Shown piece after piece: positions 1 to 7,244 of a stretch of 12,058 nt of DNA. A program made the position numbers and the translations under genes. The notes beneath the pieces were generated by a model that ran no database searches, was not told the origin of the DNA, and saw only the letters and a program-made list of their open reading frames with translations. This stretch comes from an uncultured Bacteroidota bacterium (GTDB taxonomy: Bacteria; Bacteroidota; Bacteroidia; Chitinophagales; Chitinophagaceae): positions 1 through 12,058 of the forward strand of contig CAIWHF010000296.1 in the NCBI GenBank assembly GCA_903912405.1. The letters are read 5' to 3'. Numbering within the stretch: position 1 is the first letter of the stretch; every line of letters starts with the position of its first letter.

Positions 1-2
1 AA

Positions 3-101
3 CAAATTGAAATCTCTAAAATGTACGAACGCATGGCTAATGCGCCTTTGCAAGCATTAACAGAGTTTAATGATGATAAAATTTATTACAGAAAAAAATA
101 A
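3..101 (+). CDS. C-terminal end of an unidentified protein (partial)
   Basis: This is an open reading frame entering from the left edge and ending in TAA; only the last 32 residues are visible. They are mostly charged and helix-prone (start QIEISKMYERM, end DDKIYYRKK), with no motif that I recognise. The reading frame is the only one of the three forward frames that stays open to position 101, and a strong terminator follows 20 bp later, which supports this being the true end of a gene. The product and function cannot be assigned from this fragment. It could be co-transcribed with the HAD gene downstream if the terminator is leaky. Confidence 0.6.
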   Translation, partial: QIEISKMYERMANAPLQALTEFNDDKIYYRKK

Positions 102-121
102 GCAAGCACAAATTTTTTATT

Positions 122-150
122 AAAGAGCTACCTATTCGGTAGCTCTTTTT
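122..150 (+). terminator. Intrinsic terminator between the left-edge gene and the HAD gene
   Basis: An 11-bp perfect stem (AAAGAGCTACC at 122-132, its complement at 138-148) encloses a TATTC loop and runs into five or more T residues. This is a textbook rho-independent terminator for the gene ending at 101. Only 11 bp separate it from the ATG of the next gene, and no promoter-like TAnnTTTG lies in that gap, so the hairpin probably also sits in the leader of the HAD transcript. Confidence 0.85.
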
Positions 151-161
151 ATTCCAATTCG

Positions 162-854
162 ATGTATCAACATTTATTTTTTGACTTAGACCATACCCTT
201 TGGGATTTTGAAAAAAATTCGGAAGCTACGATGTTTCGAATTTATGAAGATTTTAAATTAGCGGAATTGGGCATTCCTAATTTTGAATCCTATTTTAAAA
301 ATTACTGCATACACAACGACATCCTTTGGGAACGGTATAGAAATGGATTCATTAAACGGACAGAATTGAGATGGAAACGCATGTGGTTGACCTTATTAGA
401 TTTTAACATAAAAGACCAAGCCTTATCTTTAAAAATAAGTGATGCTTACTTAGATATTTTACCTACCAATACGCATTTAATGCCCGGGGCATTAGAACTA
501 TTAGAACACTGCAAGGGCCGTTATAATATGCACCTTATTACAAACGGTTTTGAAACTACACAACAAATGAAACTTAGCTACAGCGGCATAGATCATTATT
601 TTGAAGCCTTAATAACATCAGAGAAAAGCTTCAGCATGAAGCCCAAAAGAGAAATTTTTGATTATGCATTGCAAACAACTGGAGCTGTTATACATCAAAG
701 CATTATGATTGGCGATGCTTTAGCTATTGATATTTTGGGTGCTAAAAATGTGGGTATGGATCAAGTGTACTATAACCCTTGCAAAATACCACATACAGAA
801 CAACCAACCTACGAGGTGGCTCATTTAGCAGCATTGAAAAGTATTTTTATTTAA
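162..854 (+). CDS. HAD-superfamily nucleotidase, YjjG/YfnB type
   Basis: This 230-residue protein is a cytoplasmic haloacid-dehalogenase-fold phosphatase. All four HAD motifs are visible: motif I FFDLDHTLWDF with nucleophile D8 and acid D10; motif II LITNGF with T127; motif III lysine K160 in SFSMKPKREIFDYAL; and motif IV MIGDALAIDILGAKNVG with D185 and D190. A helical cap lies between motifs I and II (about 20-105). The wording of motif I (DLDHTLWDFEKNS), the NGF after motif II, the IFDYAL segment and the length match the YjjG/YfnB subfamily. Characterised members dephosphorylate nucleoside monophosphates, including non-canonical pyrimidine ones, as housecleaning enzymes. The substrate here is inferred from family only. 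The start is fixed because motif I begins at residue 6. The gene converges on the DUF721 gene, and the last 8 bp overlap its end. Confidence 0.88.
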   Translation: MYQHLFFDLDHTLWDFEKNSEATMFRIYEDFKLAELGIPNFESYFKNYCIHNDILWERYRNGFIKRTELRWKRMWLTLLDFNIKDQALSLKISDAYLDILPTNTHLMPGALELLEHCKGRYNMHLITNGFETTQQMKLSYSGIDHYFEALITSEKSFSMKPKREIFDYALQTTGAVIHQSIMIGDALAIDILGAKNVGMDQVYYNPCKIPHTEQPTYEVAHLAALKSIFI

Positions 855-1128
855 TTTGTATATCATTAATAATCATTTCTTTAAAATGATTATTAATAGT
901 TTTTATCAATTCCTCTTTAGAATACAATAATTCTTGCTTCAAAGCAGCTACATCGGTATAAATAATCAGTGTTTTTTCTACTAACAATACATTACGGGTA
1001 TATTTAGCTATCATATCACCAACTATAATAGCCCATTCTTCCTTAAGGCGTAATTCAAAAATTACGGGCTTCCAGTTAGATCGTTCCATCAATAAGTTGA
1101 GCGCTTCTCCTATTGAATATGTTCCCAT
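847..1128 (-). CDS. DUF721 / DciA-like protein
   Basis: This small protein of 93 residues belongs by appearance to the DUF721 (DciA-like) family. The typical Bacteroidota pattern is visible: an N-terminal helix (IGEALNLLMERSNWKP), then the core LRLKEEWAIIVGDMIAKYTRNV, a beta strand (EKTLIIYTDVAALKQEL), then SKEELIKTINNHF. DciA proteins load or assist the replicative helicase DnaB in bacteria lacking DnaC/DnaI; whether short single-domain versions like this one do so is inference. I chose the ATG at 1128. An open frame continues upstream to an ATG at 1215, but that extension would add 29 residues rich in F, I and Y, absent from the family, and would run through the rpsO promoter. The gene is divergent from rpsO and tail-to-tail with the HAD gene. 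A weak TACCCTTG element (minus strand, 1149-1156) might be its -7 box. Confidence 0.82.
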   Translation of the reverse strand: MGTYSIGEALNLLMERSNWKPVIFELRLKEEWAIIVGDMIAKYTRNVLLVEKTLIIYTDVAALKQELLYSKEELIKTINNHFKEMIINDIQIK

Positions 1129-1183
1129 GACATAAAAATAGATAAAAACAAGGGTAAACCTAAAAAAAATATTACTAATATGG

Positions 1184-1212
1184 ATTGAAATGCTAAAAAA
1201 TCTGTATCTTTG
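1184..1212 (+). promoter_or_regulatory. rpsO promoter (Bacteroidota type)
   Basis: TATCTTTG at 1205-1212 matches the Bacteroidota -7 consensus TAnnTTTG exactly. ATTG at 1184-1187 sits 17 bp upstream, where the -33 element is expected. A start of transcription about 7-8 bp further on would give a short A-rich leader of about 23 nt before the rpsO ATG at 1243. The TTG inside this -7 box could be mistaken for an upstream start codon of rpsO. Confidence 0.7.
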
Positions 1213-1242
1213 CAAACTGAATTAAAATCAAAATTGTCGCAC

Positions 1243-1515
1243 ATGTCTCATGTATCTGCTGAAAAGAAAGCTAACATTTTTAAAACCTTTGGTGGTTTAG
1301 AAACCAATACCGGTTCAATCGAAGGTCAAATTGCATTATTAACGGAGCGCATCAACCATATCTCTGCTCATTTAAAAATGAATAAAAAAGATTTCTCTAC
1401 TCAAAGAGGTCTTATGAAATCGGTTGGTCGTCGTAAACGATTATTACAATACCTAAATCGTACGAACCTAGAAAGCTATCGTGCTTTAATTGAAAAATTA
1501 GGTTTACGTAAATAA
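1243..1515 (+). CDS. rpsO: 30S ribosomal protein S15
   Basis: This is ribosomal protein S15, 90 residues (89 in E. coli), a primary 16S rRNA-binding protein of the small-subunit platform. The family pattern is clear: NTGSIEGQIALLTERINHI, then SAHLKMNKKDFSTQRGL, then VGRRKRLLQYLNRTN and a C-terminal ALIEKLGLRK. The rRNA-contacting H43 and D50 of the H-x6-D-x2-S signature are present; the serine position is T53, with S52 beside it. The ATG at 1243 gives a family-length protein. The in-frame TTG at 1210 would start inside the promoter -7 box and add 11 unrelated residues. The gene ends in tandem TAA codons, followed by a terminator, and pnp starts 76 bp downstream. The rpsO-pnp order is conserved in many bacteria. 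Confidence 0.97.
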   Translation: MSHVSAEKKANIFKTFGGLETNTGSIEGQIALLTERINHISAHLKMNKKDFSTQRGLMKSVGRRKRLLQYLNRTNLESYRALIEKLGLRK

Positions 1516-1528
1516 TAACTGAATTTAA

Positions 1529-1569
1529 TAACTATTCCCAACTTATTAGGTTGGGAATAGTTTTTTTTT
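1529..1569 (+). terminator. Hairpin terminator in the rpsO-pnp spacer
   Basis: A 12-bp perfect stem (ACTATTCCCAAC at 1531-1542 with 1550-1561) has a 7-nt loop, two flanking A residues that can extend it by pairing with T1562-T1563, and a tract of nine T residues (1561-1569). It is a strong intrinsic terminator. pnp follows only 22 bp later with no recognisable promoter in that AT-rich gap, so the hairpin probably acts as a partial terminator or processing site that sets the ratio of S15 to PNPase. In E. coli the same spacer also carries a terminator and an RNase III site. Confidence 0.85.
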
Positions 1570-1591
1570 AATAAATAATAATTTATAATAT

Positions 1592-3754
1592 ATGTCATTA
1601 CAAGCTACTACTGTCAAAATCCAAATGGAAGATGGCAAAGAGATATTAATAAGTACAGGCAAATTAGCTCGTCAAGCGGATGGCGCCGTTACTGTACAAT
1701 GTGGTAATTGTATTTTATTAGCTACGGTATGTGCTAGTAAAGACCCAAAACCAGGCCAATCTTTTTTCCCATTATCAGTGGACTACCAAGAAAAGATGGC
1801 ATCAGCTGGTAAAATACCAGGATCGTTCTTTAAAAGAGAAGGCCGTATCAATGATTACGAAATTTTAATCTCTCGATTAGTGGATAGAGCACTTCGCCCA
1901 TTATTCCCTGAAGATTATTTATGTGATGTTCAAATTCAAATAACTTTAATCTCTTCTGATCCTGAAGTAATGCCTGATGCTTTAGCTTGTTTAGCAGCAT
2001 CTGCTGCATTAGCAGTTTCTAACATACCTATTCAAGAAATTATTTCTGAAGTGCGTATTGCTAGAATTAATGGACAATATGTAATTAATCCTACAAGAAC
2101 AGAACTTGCTACTGCAGATATGGACTTCATCATTGGTGCTACTAGCAACAATATTATGATGGTGGAAGGGGAAGCTAAAGAATGTTTAGAAGCTGATGTT
2201 ATTACCGCTATTGAATTAGCACACAAAGCAATAAAAGTTCAAGTAAAGGCACAAGAAGACTTAAGAAAACAACTAGTAATTACTCCTCGCACGTATACTA
2301 AAGGTATTAGTGATGAGAACCTAGAAAATATGGTGAATGCATTTGCAGCAGATAAAATGTTACAAATTGCACGCAGCAGATCTACTAAAGCAGATCGTTC
2401 AGATGCTTTCAAGGCTTTGGAAACTGAATTAGTAGCACATTTAGGGGAAGCAATTACCGACGAAAATAAATCTTTAGTTAAAACATACTTCGGCAATCTT
2501 CAGTATGACGTTATTCGTAATATGATGTTAGAAGAGCGCATAAGATTAGATGGTAGAAAATTAGATGAAGTTCGTCCATTACACATGGAAATCGACTTCT
2601 TGCCTTCGCCTCATGGTTCAGCTTTATTTACTCGTGGCGAAACACAATCGCTTACAACAGTTACTTTAGGAACAAGTCAAGATGAATTATTAATAGAAAA
2701 TGCTGCATCAAGCAATTACGAAAAATTCATTTTACACTATAACTTCCCAGGATTTTCAACCGGTGAGGTAAAACCTAATCGTGGTCCAGGAAGACGTGAA
2801 GTTGGTCATGGTAATTTAGCTAAACGTTCTTTAGCACAAATGATGCCAAGTAGTGATTACCCATATACGGTTCGTGTTGTTTCTGACATTTTAGAATCTA
2901 ACGGTTCTTCTTCTATGGCAACAGTTTGTGCTGGTTCATTGGCACTTATGGATGCCGGTGTGCCGATGCCAAAACACGTTAGTGGTGTGGCAATGGGATT
3001 GATCTCTCGTAGTTCTGATAAAAAATTCGCAATTCTTACCGATATTTTAGGTGATGAAGATCACTTAGGTGATATGGACTTTAAAGTAACGGGTACACAA
3101 CAAGGTATCTGTGGCATCCAAATGGATATTAAAGTAGATGGTTTAAGCATGGAAATCATGTCGCAAGCACTTGAACAAGCTAAACAAGGTAGATTACACA
3201 TCTTAGAAGCTATGTATGCTTGTAAACCAGCACATAGAACAGAACCTAAACCACATGCTCCTAGAATTGAACAAATTGTAATCGACAGAGAATTTATTGG
3301 TGCTGTGATTGGCCCAGGTGGTAAAATCATTCAAGAAATTCAACGTGAAACCAATACAACGATCACAATTGAAGAAGTAGACGAAACGGGTGTAGTAAAA
3401 ATATTCTCTTCCAACAAAGAAAGTATTGAAAAAGCAATGAACTGGGTTAAAGGTATTGTTGCTGTTCCAGAAATAGGAGAAGAATACGATTCTGTTGTTA
3501 AAGGCATTAAAGAATTTGGTGCATTTGTAGAATTTTTACCCGGCAAACAAGGTTTATTGCATATTTCTGAAATTAGCTGGTCTAGATTAAATTCTTTAGA
3601 TGGTGTCTTAAAAGAAGGTGATAAAATTAGAATTAAACTAATTGGTACCGATCCTAAAACTGGAAAATTCAGATTGAGTCATAAAGTATTATTACCTAAG
3701 CCAGAAGGCTATGTAGAGCGCGAAGAACGCAAACCAAATAAACCTACTGAGTAA
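1592..3754 (+). CDS. pnp: Polyribonucleotide nucleotidyltransferase (PNPase)
   Basis: PNPase is a homotrimeric 3'-to-5' exoribonuclease that degrades RNA phosphorolytically, releasing nucleoside diphosphates. The 720-residue protein has the full domain order: first RNase PH domain (about 15-145, with FPLSVDYQEK at 59-68 and FFKREGR at 79-85), its second half and a helical linker domain (about 150-300), the second, catalytic RNase PH domain (about 325-555), KH (about 560-618, GPGG at 574-577) and S1 (about 629-700). Catalytic features are intact: GRREVGHG at 400-407, SNGSSSM with S439-S441 for phosphate binding, and DILGDEDHLGDMDF with aspartates D488 and D494. Nothing appears degenerate. It lies downstream of rpsO with a hairpin terminator between, and is closed by the terminator at 3774-3804. 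In E. coli PNPase represses its own mRNA after leader processing; the equivalent here is not shown. Confidence 0.98.
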   Translation: MSLQATTVKIQMEDGKEILISTGKLARQADGAVTVQCGNCILLATVCASKDPKPGQSFFPLSVDYQEKMASAGKIPGSFFKREGRINDYEILISRLVDRALRPLFPEDYLCDVQIQITLISSDPEVMPDALACLAASAALAVSNIPIQEIISEVRIARINGQYVINPTRTELATADMDFIIGATSNNIMMVEGEAKECLEADVITAIELAHKAIKVQVKAQEDLRKQLVITPRTYTKGISDENLENMVNAFAADKMLQIARSRSTKADRSDAFKALETELVAHLGEAITDENKSLVKTYFGNLQYDVIRNMMLEERIRLDGRKLDEVRPLHMEIDFLPSPHGSALFTRGETQSLTTVTLGTSQDELLIENAASSNYEKFILHYNFPGFSTGEVKPNRGPGRREVGHGNLAKRSLAQMMPSSDYPYTVRVVSDILESNGSSSMATVCAGSLALMDAGVPMPKHVSGVAMGLISRSSDKKFAILTDILGDEDHLGDMDFKVTGTQQGICGIQMDIKVDGLSMEIMSQALEQAKQGRLHILEAMYACKPAHRTEPKPHAPRIEQIVIDREFIGAVIGPGGKIIQEIQRETNTTITIEEVDETGVVKIFSSNKESIEKAMNWVKGIVAVPEIGEEYDSVVKGIKEFGAFVEFLPGKQGLLHISEISWSRLNSLDGVLKEGDKIRIKLIGTDPKTGKFRLSHKVLLPKPEGYVEREERKPNKPTE

Positions 3755-3773
3755 TATCAATATAAACAATAAT

Positions 3774-3804
3774 AAAAAGGCTAACCTGTAGGTTAGCCTT
3801 TTTT
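3774..3804 (+). terminator. pnp terminator
   Basis: A 13-bp perfect stem (AAAAAGGCTAACC at 3774-3786 with 3791-3803) and a TGTA loop end in six T residues. It lies 20 bp after the pnp stop codon. The A-tract on the left arm also makes it usable from the opposite strand. Confidence 0.9.
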
Positions 3805-3864
3805 AGTTGTTGTAAAATGCCCCATATTTGTGCATGGAAATAGCTACAATAAGTATAAATTAAT

Positions 3865-3912
3865 CACATAAAAGAAAAGGAGTAGCTTTCGCTACTCCTT
3901 TTCTTTTATGTG
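3865..3912 (-). terminator. Perfect 22-bp hairpin, bidirectional terminator of the adhesin/sprF/ompA cluster
   Basis: The arms 3865-3886 and 3891-3912 are exact reverse complements over 22 bp, with a 4-nt loop. Read on the minus strand the loop is GAAA closed by C-G, a stable GNRA tetraloop. The GC-rich core (GGAGTAGC and its complement) is followed on that strand by TTTTCTTTT, the normal layout of an intrinsic terminator with its U-tract. It starts 13 bp after the TAA of the OmpA-domain gene, so it most likely ends that transcript. By symmetry it also stops read-through from pnp. Confidence 0.85.
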
Positions 3913-3925
3913 TATTGAAATAGGA

Positions 3926-6100
3926 TTAGTTTCCTTGTCCTACTCTACTTCCTTTTTTATATTCTGAATCGCCACCTTCTGGAATATCTGCTTCATTGTT
4001 TTCAACATTCAAACTTTGCTGTTCGATGTTACCAGGCTTGTTACTATCGAATATTAAACGTTTAGTAGGAATATCAGCAGTAATTTTGAACTCAGTTCTT
4101 CTGTTAGCTTGACGTCCTTTAGGATTATCTTTTCCATTGATGCTATTAGGAGCAATAGGATTTAGTTTACCCATTCCTCTTGCAGTCATTCTAGAACGCT
4201 CAACACCTTTTTCTGATAAATAATCTAACACAGATTGTGCTCTTTTTTGAGACAATTCAGCATTGTAACGATCATCTCCTTTAGAATCCGTAAAAGAATT
4301 GATTTCTACAGTTAAAGATGGATTATCTTTCATGAAACCAATCAAAGAATCTAATGAAGCAACAGATTCTGCTCTTAATTCAGATTTATCGTAATCATAT
4401 AATATGTTACTTACACGGAAACGATAATCGATAGTGATAGAATCCATATAAATAGTTACTGTATCACGATGATCTGGATCTGTTCTTTTAGTGTTTAAGG
4501 TGCTAATGTCTACATGTGAAGAAGTAAACTCAGGTTTGTCACCTGTAAAAACATAAGCATGACCTCTAGAAATATTAAATAAGAACTTGCCATCTGTAGA
4601 ATTAAAAGTTGTTAATTCTCCAGACTCATCTACCATTTTAACAACAACCGATGAAATTAATTCATTTGTTTTTTTGTTAACCACTTTACCATAAACGCCT
4701 AATTTAGGTTCATATTGAATTCTATAAATATCATCGCAACATGTTGGATTTTTCAAAGCCATAGAACCAATTCTATTTGATACTACATAGGCATCTGGTT
4801 TCCCTACAGGGTCTTTGATAAAATAAAACTCATCAGCACATGTATTAATCGGATAACCTAAATTTCTTACATTACTATAACGAGATGGACCACCATCTGC
4901 AGAGAACACATCGAAACCACCAAAATTTGGTAACCCATTAGAAGCAAAATATAGCTTGTTTTCTTTACCGTTGTAATATGGTGTTATTTCATCTAATTCT
5001 GTATTAATTTGTTTACCAGCATTTTGAGGACGACGATAACGTTTGCTAGCAGTATCATATACAGAATACCAAATATCATAACCGCCTCTACTTTGTAATC
5101 TACGATTAGAAGAGAAATATAGAATTTCTTTTTTACCAACTTGAGCAATAAATGGTTGTGAGTTTGAACTAGTATCATTTACTCCACCTTCATCTACTAT
5201 TTGTGGTCTTGACCAATGTGCATTCACAAATTCAGAAACATATATTTTACACATAAATTTCATAGAATCTAATTGCTCGCATTTAGAAAAGTAAAAGCGA
5301 TCACCACCTGGGCTGAAGCAAGGATTACTAACTTGCTGAACCGGAGAATTAAAATTGCCATCTTTGAAGAAAAGAGCCCATTGAAAAGAATCTACTTCAT
5401 TAATGTATTTTTGTTTTTGAGACACCATTAGGTGCATCATAAAATCTTCTCTTTTTCTTTTGTCATAATCAAAAACTTCGTTACGACCTGTAGTTGCGAA
5501 TAACAATGCTGTGTCTCCCAAAGGATAAGGTGCAGCTTCAGAATAGGAAGTATTTACATTTGGTCCGGCATTTTTAACGGTCAAAGCTTCTGGAGCTTTC
5601 ATTGAAGCCATAGCCATATTACATCCTTCAATTTCTCTTAATGCTCTTTTCTTTAACTTTTTAAACGTTTTAGGATTATCTTTCAAAAACTGGTTATAAA
5701 GTGTAATTGCTTGAGGATATAAGCCTTGTTTTTTGGTATTATCTGCATACAAAAACAGCGAAACAGGATATAATTTGGGAGCCAAGCTGTAGGTGATTCC
5801 AAAGTATCTAGCTGCATTTACATAATCTCTAGTTTCAACATAGCATTCTGCTAATTGATAGTTTAAATATGGATTGCGTTCTTGTTCTTGTTGCAATTGC
5901 AAATAATATTCAATCGCGTTGAAATAACTGCCTTGTTTAAAGAAGAAGTCAGCTTCACGCAATTTTTTATAATAGGGCAACTTAGCAATGGGATCATTTG
6001 CTTTATTGCGATACTTTTCTTTTAAAGATTGAGCATTAGCATCATTAGATGCAAAAACGATGATGGTTGCTAATACCGAAAGTAGCCATATTTTCCTCAT
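3926..6100 (-). CDS. PorE-like periplasmic protein: TPR, PD40 propeller, CRD and OmpA domains
   Basis: This 724-residue exported protein begins with a signal peptide (cleavage near ANA|Q, residue 23; no lipobox cysteine). A TPR-like helical region follows (about 45-160), then a WD40/PD40-type beta-propeller (about 185-460, blades such as CFSPGGDRFYFSK, ILYFSSNRR...GGYDIWYS and KLYFASNGLPNFGGFDVFS). Next comes a carboxypeptidase-regulatory-like beta-sandwich (about 467-552), and an OmpA C-terminal domain (about 560-676). In the OmpA domain D605 (SFTD) and R620 (LSQKR) have the 15-residue spacing of the diaminopimelate-binding pair, so peptidoglycan binding is likely. The architecture matches PorE of the Porphyromonas type IX secretion system and OmpA-like partners of SprF. 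Unlike PorE it appears not to be a lipoprotein. The last 48 residues form a polar, low-complexity tail. It is the third gene of the cluster, 81 bp after the SprF-like gene. Its likely job is to anchor the SprF-like protein to the cell wall. Confidence 0.9.
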   Translation of the reverse strand: MRKIWLLSVLATIIVFASNDANAQSLKEKYRNKANDPIAKLPYYKKLREADFFFKQGSYFNAIEYYLQLQQEQERNPYLNYQLAECYVETRDYVNAARYFGITYSLAPKLYPVSLFLYADNTKKQGLYPQAITLYNQFLKDNPKTFKKLKKRALREIEGCNMAMASMKAPEALTVKNAGPNVNTSYSEAAPYPLGDTALLFATTGRNEVFDYDKRKREDFMMHLMVSQKQKYINEVDSFQWALFFKDGNFNSPVQQVSNPCFSPGGDRFYFSKCEQLDSMKFMCKIYVSEFVNAHWSRPQIVDEGGVNDTSSNSQPFIAQVGKKEILYFSSNRRLQSRGGYDIWYSVYDTASKRYRRPQNAGKQINTELDEITPYYNGKENKLYFASNGLPNFGGFDVFSADGGPSRYSNVRNLGYPINTCADEFYFIKDPVGKPDAYVVSNRIGSMALKNPTCCDDIYRIQYEPKLGVYGKVVNKKTNELISSVVVKMVDESGELTTFNSTDGKFLFNISRGHAYVFTGDKPEFTSSHVDISTLNTKRTDPDHRDTVTIYMDSITIDYRFRVSNILYDYDKSELRAESVASLDSLIGFMKDNPSLTVEINSFTDSKGDDRYNAELSQKRAQSVLDYLSEKGVERSRMTARGMGKLNPIAPNSINGKDNPKGRQANRRTEFKITADIPTKRLIFDSNKPGNIEQQSLNVENNEADIPEGGDSEYKKGSRVGQGN

Positions 6101-6124
6101 GTATTCGAGCTTTATTAATGGGTA

Positions 6125-6167
6125 TAAAGTTATAAATTGATTTAGATAAAAGAAACTTTTTGGTTCC
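6125..6167 (-). promoter_or_regulatory. Weak hairpin and possible promoter between the SprF-like and OmpA genes
   Basis: On the minus strand a 5-bp stem (GGAAC with GTTTC, one G-T pair, 6-nt loop; 6152-6167) is followed by four T residues, which could act as a leaky terminator. Overlapping its right arm, TTTC (6152-6155) and TAACTTTA (6125-6132) are spaced by 19 bp. They resemble -33 and -7 boxes, each with one mismatch. Either element could set a separate level for the OmpA gene. Both are weak and could be chance in AT-rich DNA. Confidence 0.22.
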
Positions 6168-6181
6168 TTTTTTTAAAAATT

Positions 6182-7237
6182 TTAAAATCTAGCGCATGGA
6201 TAAACTAATCTACGAGCAAAATCTAGTGGATTGGGAGCGATAAAGGTTGCGCTTATTTCAAAACCCCCATTTCCGTTGGAAGCAGATTTTAATTTTGAAG
6301 TATTATAATCATAACTAACGCCCAAACGAGTGCCATTAAAGTCAATACCAAAAGTGAACAATGCTGCATCATCCAATCTGTAATAGGTTCCTAAAAATAA
6401 AGCTTTTGCAATGGAATGAAATTCAGGGTTACCCATTATCATATGAAACTCGTTACCTACAACAATTTCAGATGCTGTGGATTGGCTTTGGAATAATGCG
6501 GTAGGGCGCAAACTAAATTTCTCACCTACTTGCCAGATAGCTCCAAATTGCGCAGTATAACGCATACCCAAACCAACTTCACTATTTTTCTTTGTGATAA
6601 ATGATTCTTGAGGTTGATTAATATTATTAGCACCTACACCTAAAGTATAAGAAAAACGATCGGATGGTCGGTGAGAGAAAGAGATACCCGTATTAACGGT
6701 GTAATAAGATACTTTTGTTCCTAAAAAAGGATACTCTTGAGAAGTTCCTGGCTGAAAGCCACCATTTAAAAATTCATCAGGGAAATATAATTTAGACAAG
6801 TCAAAACTTTTTTGTGAATAGCCTGCTTGCATACCAACACTCAATACTTTATTGACGCTAGCCCCTAAGAATTTATGATAGGCTACCGATAGCAAACCAG
6901 TGAAATTAGTAAGATTACCATCGCCGGCAACATCATTATAAAACTGCGCACCAAATGCTAAATAATCATCGGTACTGATATCTTGAATTAATGGTGCATC
7001 TATAGACACCGCAATTGTTTTAAATGGAACCGTTACGCTAGCCCATTGATTTCTATAAATCGCAGACGCTCTAAATAACCCGTTGTTATTACCTGTAAAT
7101 GCAGGATTGATTAACAATGGAGTTGCTGTAAATTGCGTAAAATGAACGTCTTGCGCAATGGCAGAACCTGTGCTTGTTGCAAGCAATAAAGCAACTGCAA
7201 CTTTTTTAATTGAATTTTTATTAATCATAAAATTCAT
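6182..7237 (-). CDS. PorP/SprF family type IX secretion outer-membrane protein
   Basis: This 351-residue protein is a predicted outer-membrane beta-barrel of the PorP/SprF family. A signal peptide ends near AIA|Q (residue 28), followed at once by the family signature: QDVHFTQF (29-36), PLLINPAFTG (40-49) and YRNQWASV (61-68). The rest is alternating amphipathic strands with many aromatic residues, and the chain ends in phenylalanine (PCARF), typical of barrels inserted by BAM. In Flavobacterium johnsoniae SprF is needed to deliver the adhesin SprB to the surface, and type B cargo genes commonly have their own SprF-like partner next door. Here the ATG lies 7 bp after the stop of the cargo gene, so the two are almost certainly co-transcribed and perhaps translationally coupled. 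A second ATG at codon 4 is an alternative start. Secretion of the upstream protein is its inferred job. Confidence 0.93.
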   Translation of the reverse strand: MNFMINKNSIKKVAVALLLATSTGSAIAQDVHFTQFTATPLLINPAFTGNNNGLFRASAIYRNQWASVTVPFKTIAVSIDAPLIQDISTDDYLAFGAQFYNDVAGDGNLTNFTGLLSVAYHKFLGASVNKVLSVGMQAGYSQKSFDLSKLYFPDEFLNGGFQPGTSQEYPFLGTKVSYYTVNTGISFSHRPSDRFSYTLGVGANNINQPQESFITKKNSEVGLGMRYTAQFGAIWQVGEKFSLRPTALFQSQSTASEIVVGNEFHMIMGNPEFHSIAKALFLGTYYRLDDAALFTFGIDFNGTRLGVSYDYNTSKLKSASNGNGGFEISATFIAPNPLDFARRLVYPCARF

Positions 7238-7244
7238 ATTGTAA

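Noticed and set aside
1129..1215. 29-residue N-terminal extension of the DUF721 gene from an ATG at 1215.
   Set aside because: It is hydrophobic, unlike the family, and lies across the rpsO promoter; the ATG at 1128 gives the usual family length.
1210..1242. TTG start for rpsO adding 11 residues.
   Set aside because: The TTG is part of the -7 box TATCTTTG, so it would not be transcribed; the ATG at 1243 gives the expected S15 length.
2032..3546. Minus-strand open frames inside pnp.
   Set aside because: pnp is intact and conserved on the plus strand; the antisense frames have low-complexity products and no family features.
3805..3864. Possible small RNA between the two hairpins, from CATATTTG at 3823-3830.
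   Set aside because: The -7 match has a mismatch at its first base and no -33 element at the right distance; the stretch otherwise shows no structure or open frame.
3774..3912. The two adjacent hairpins as a transposon end or attachment site.
   Set aside because: Each is followed by a T-rich tract and sits just after a stop codon on its own strand, and there is no transposase or target duplication; terminators explain them.
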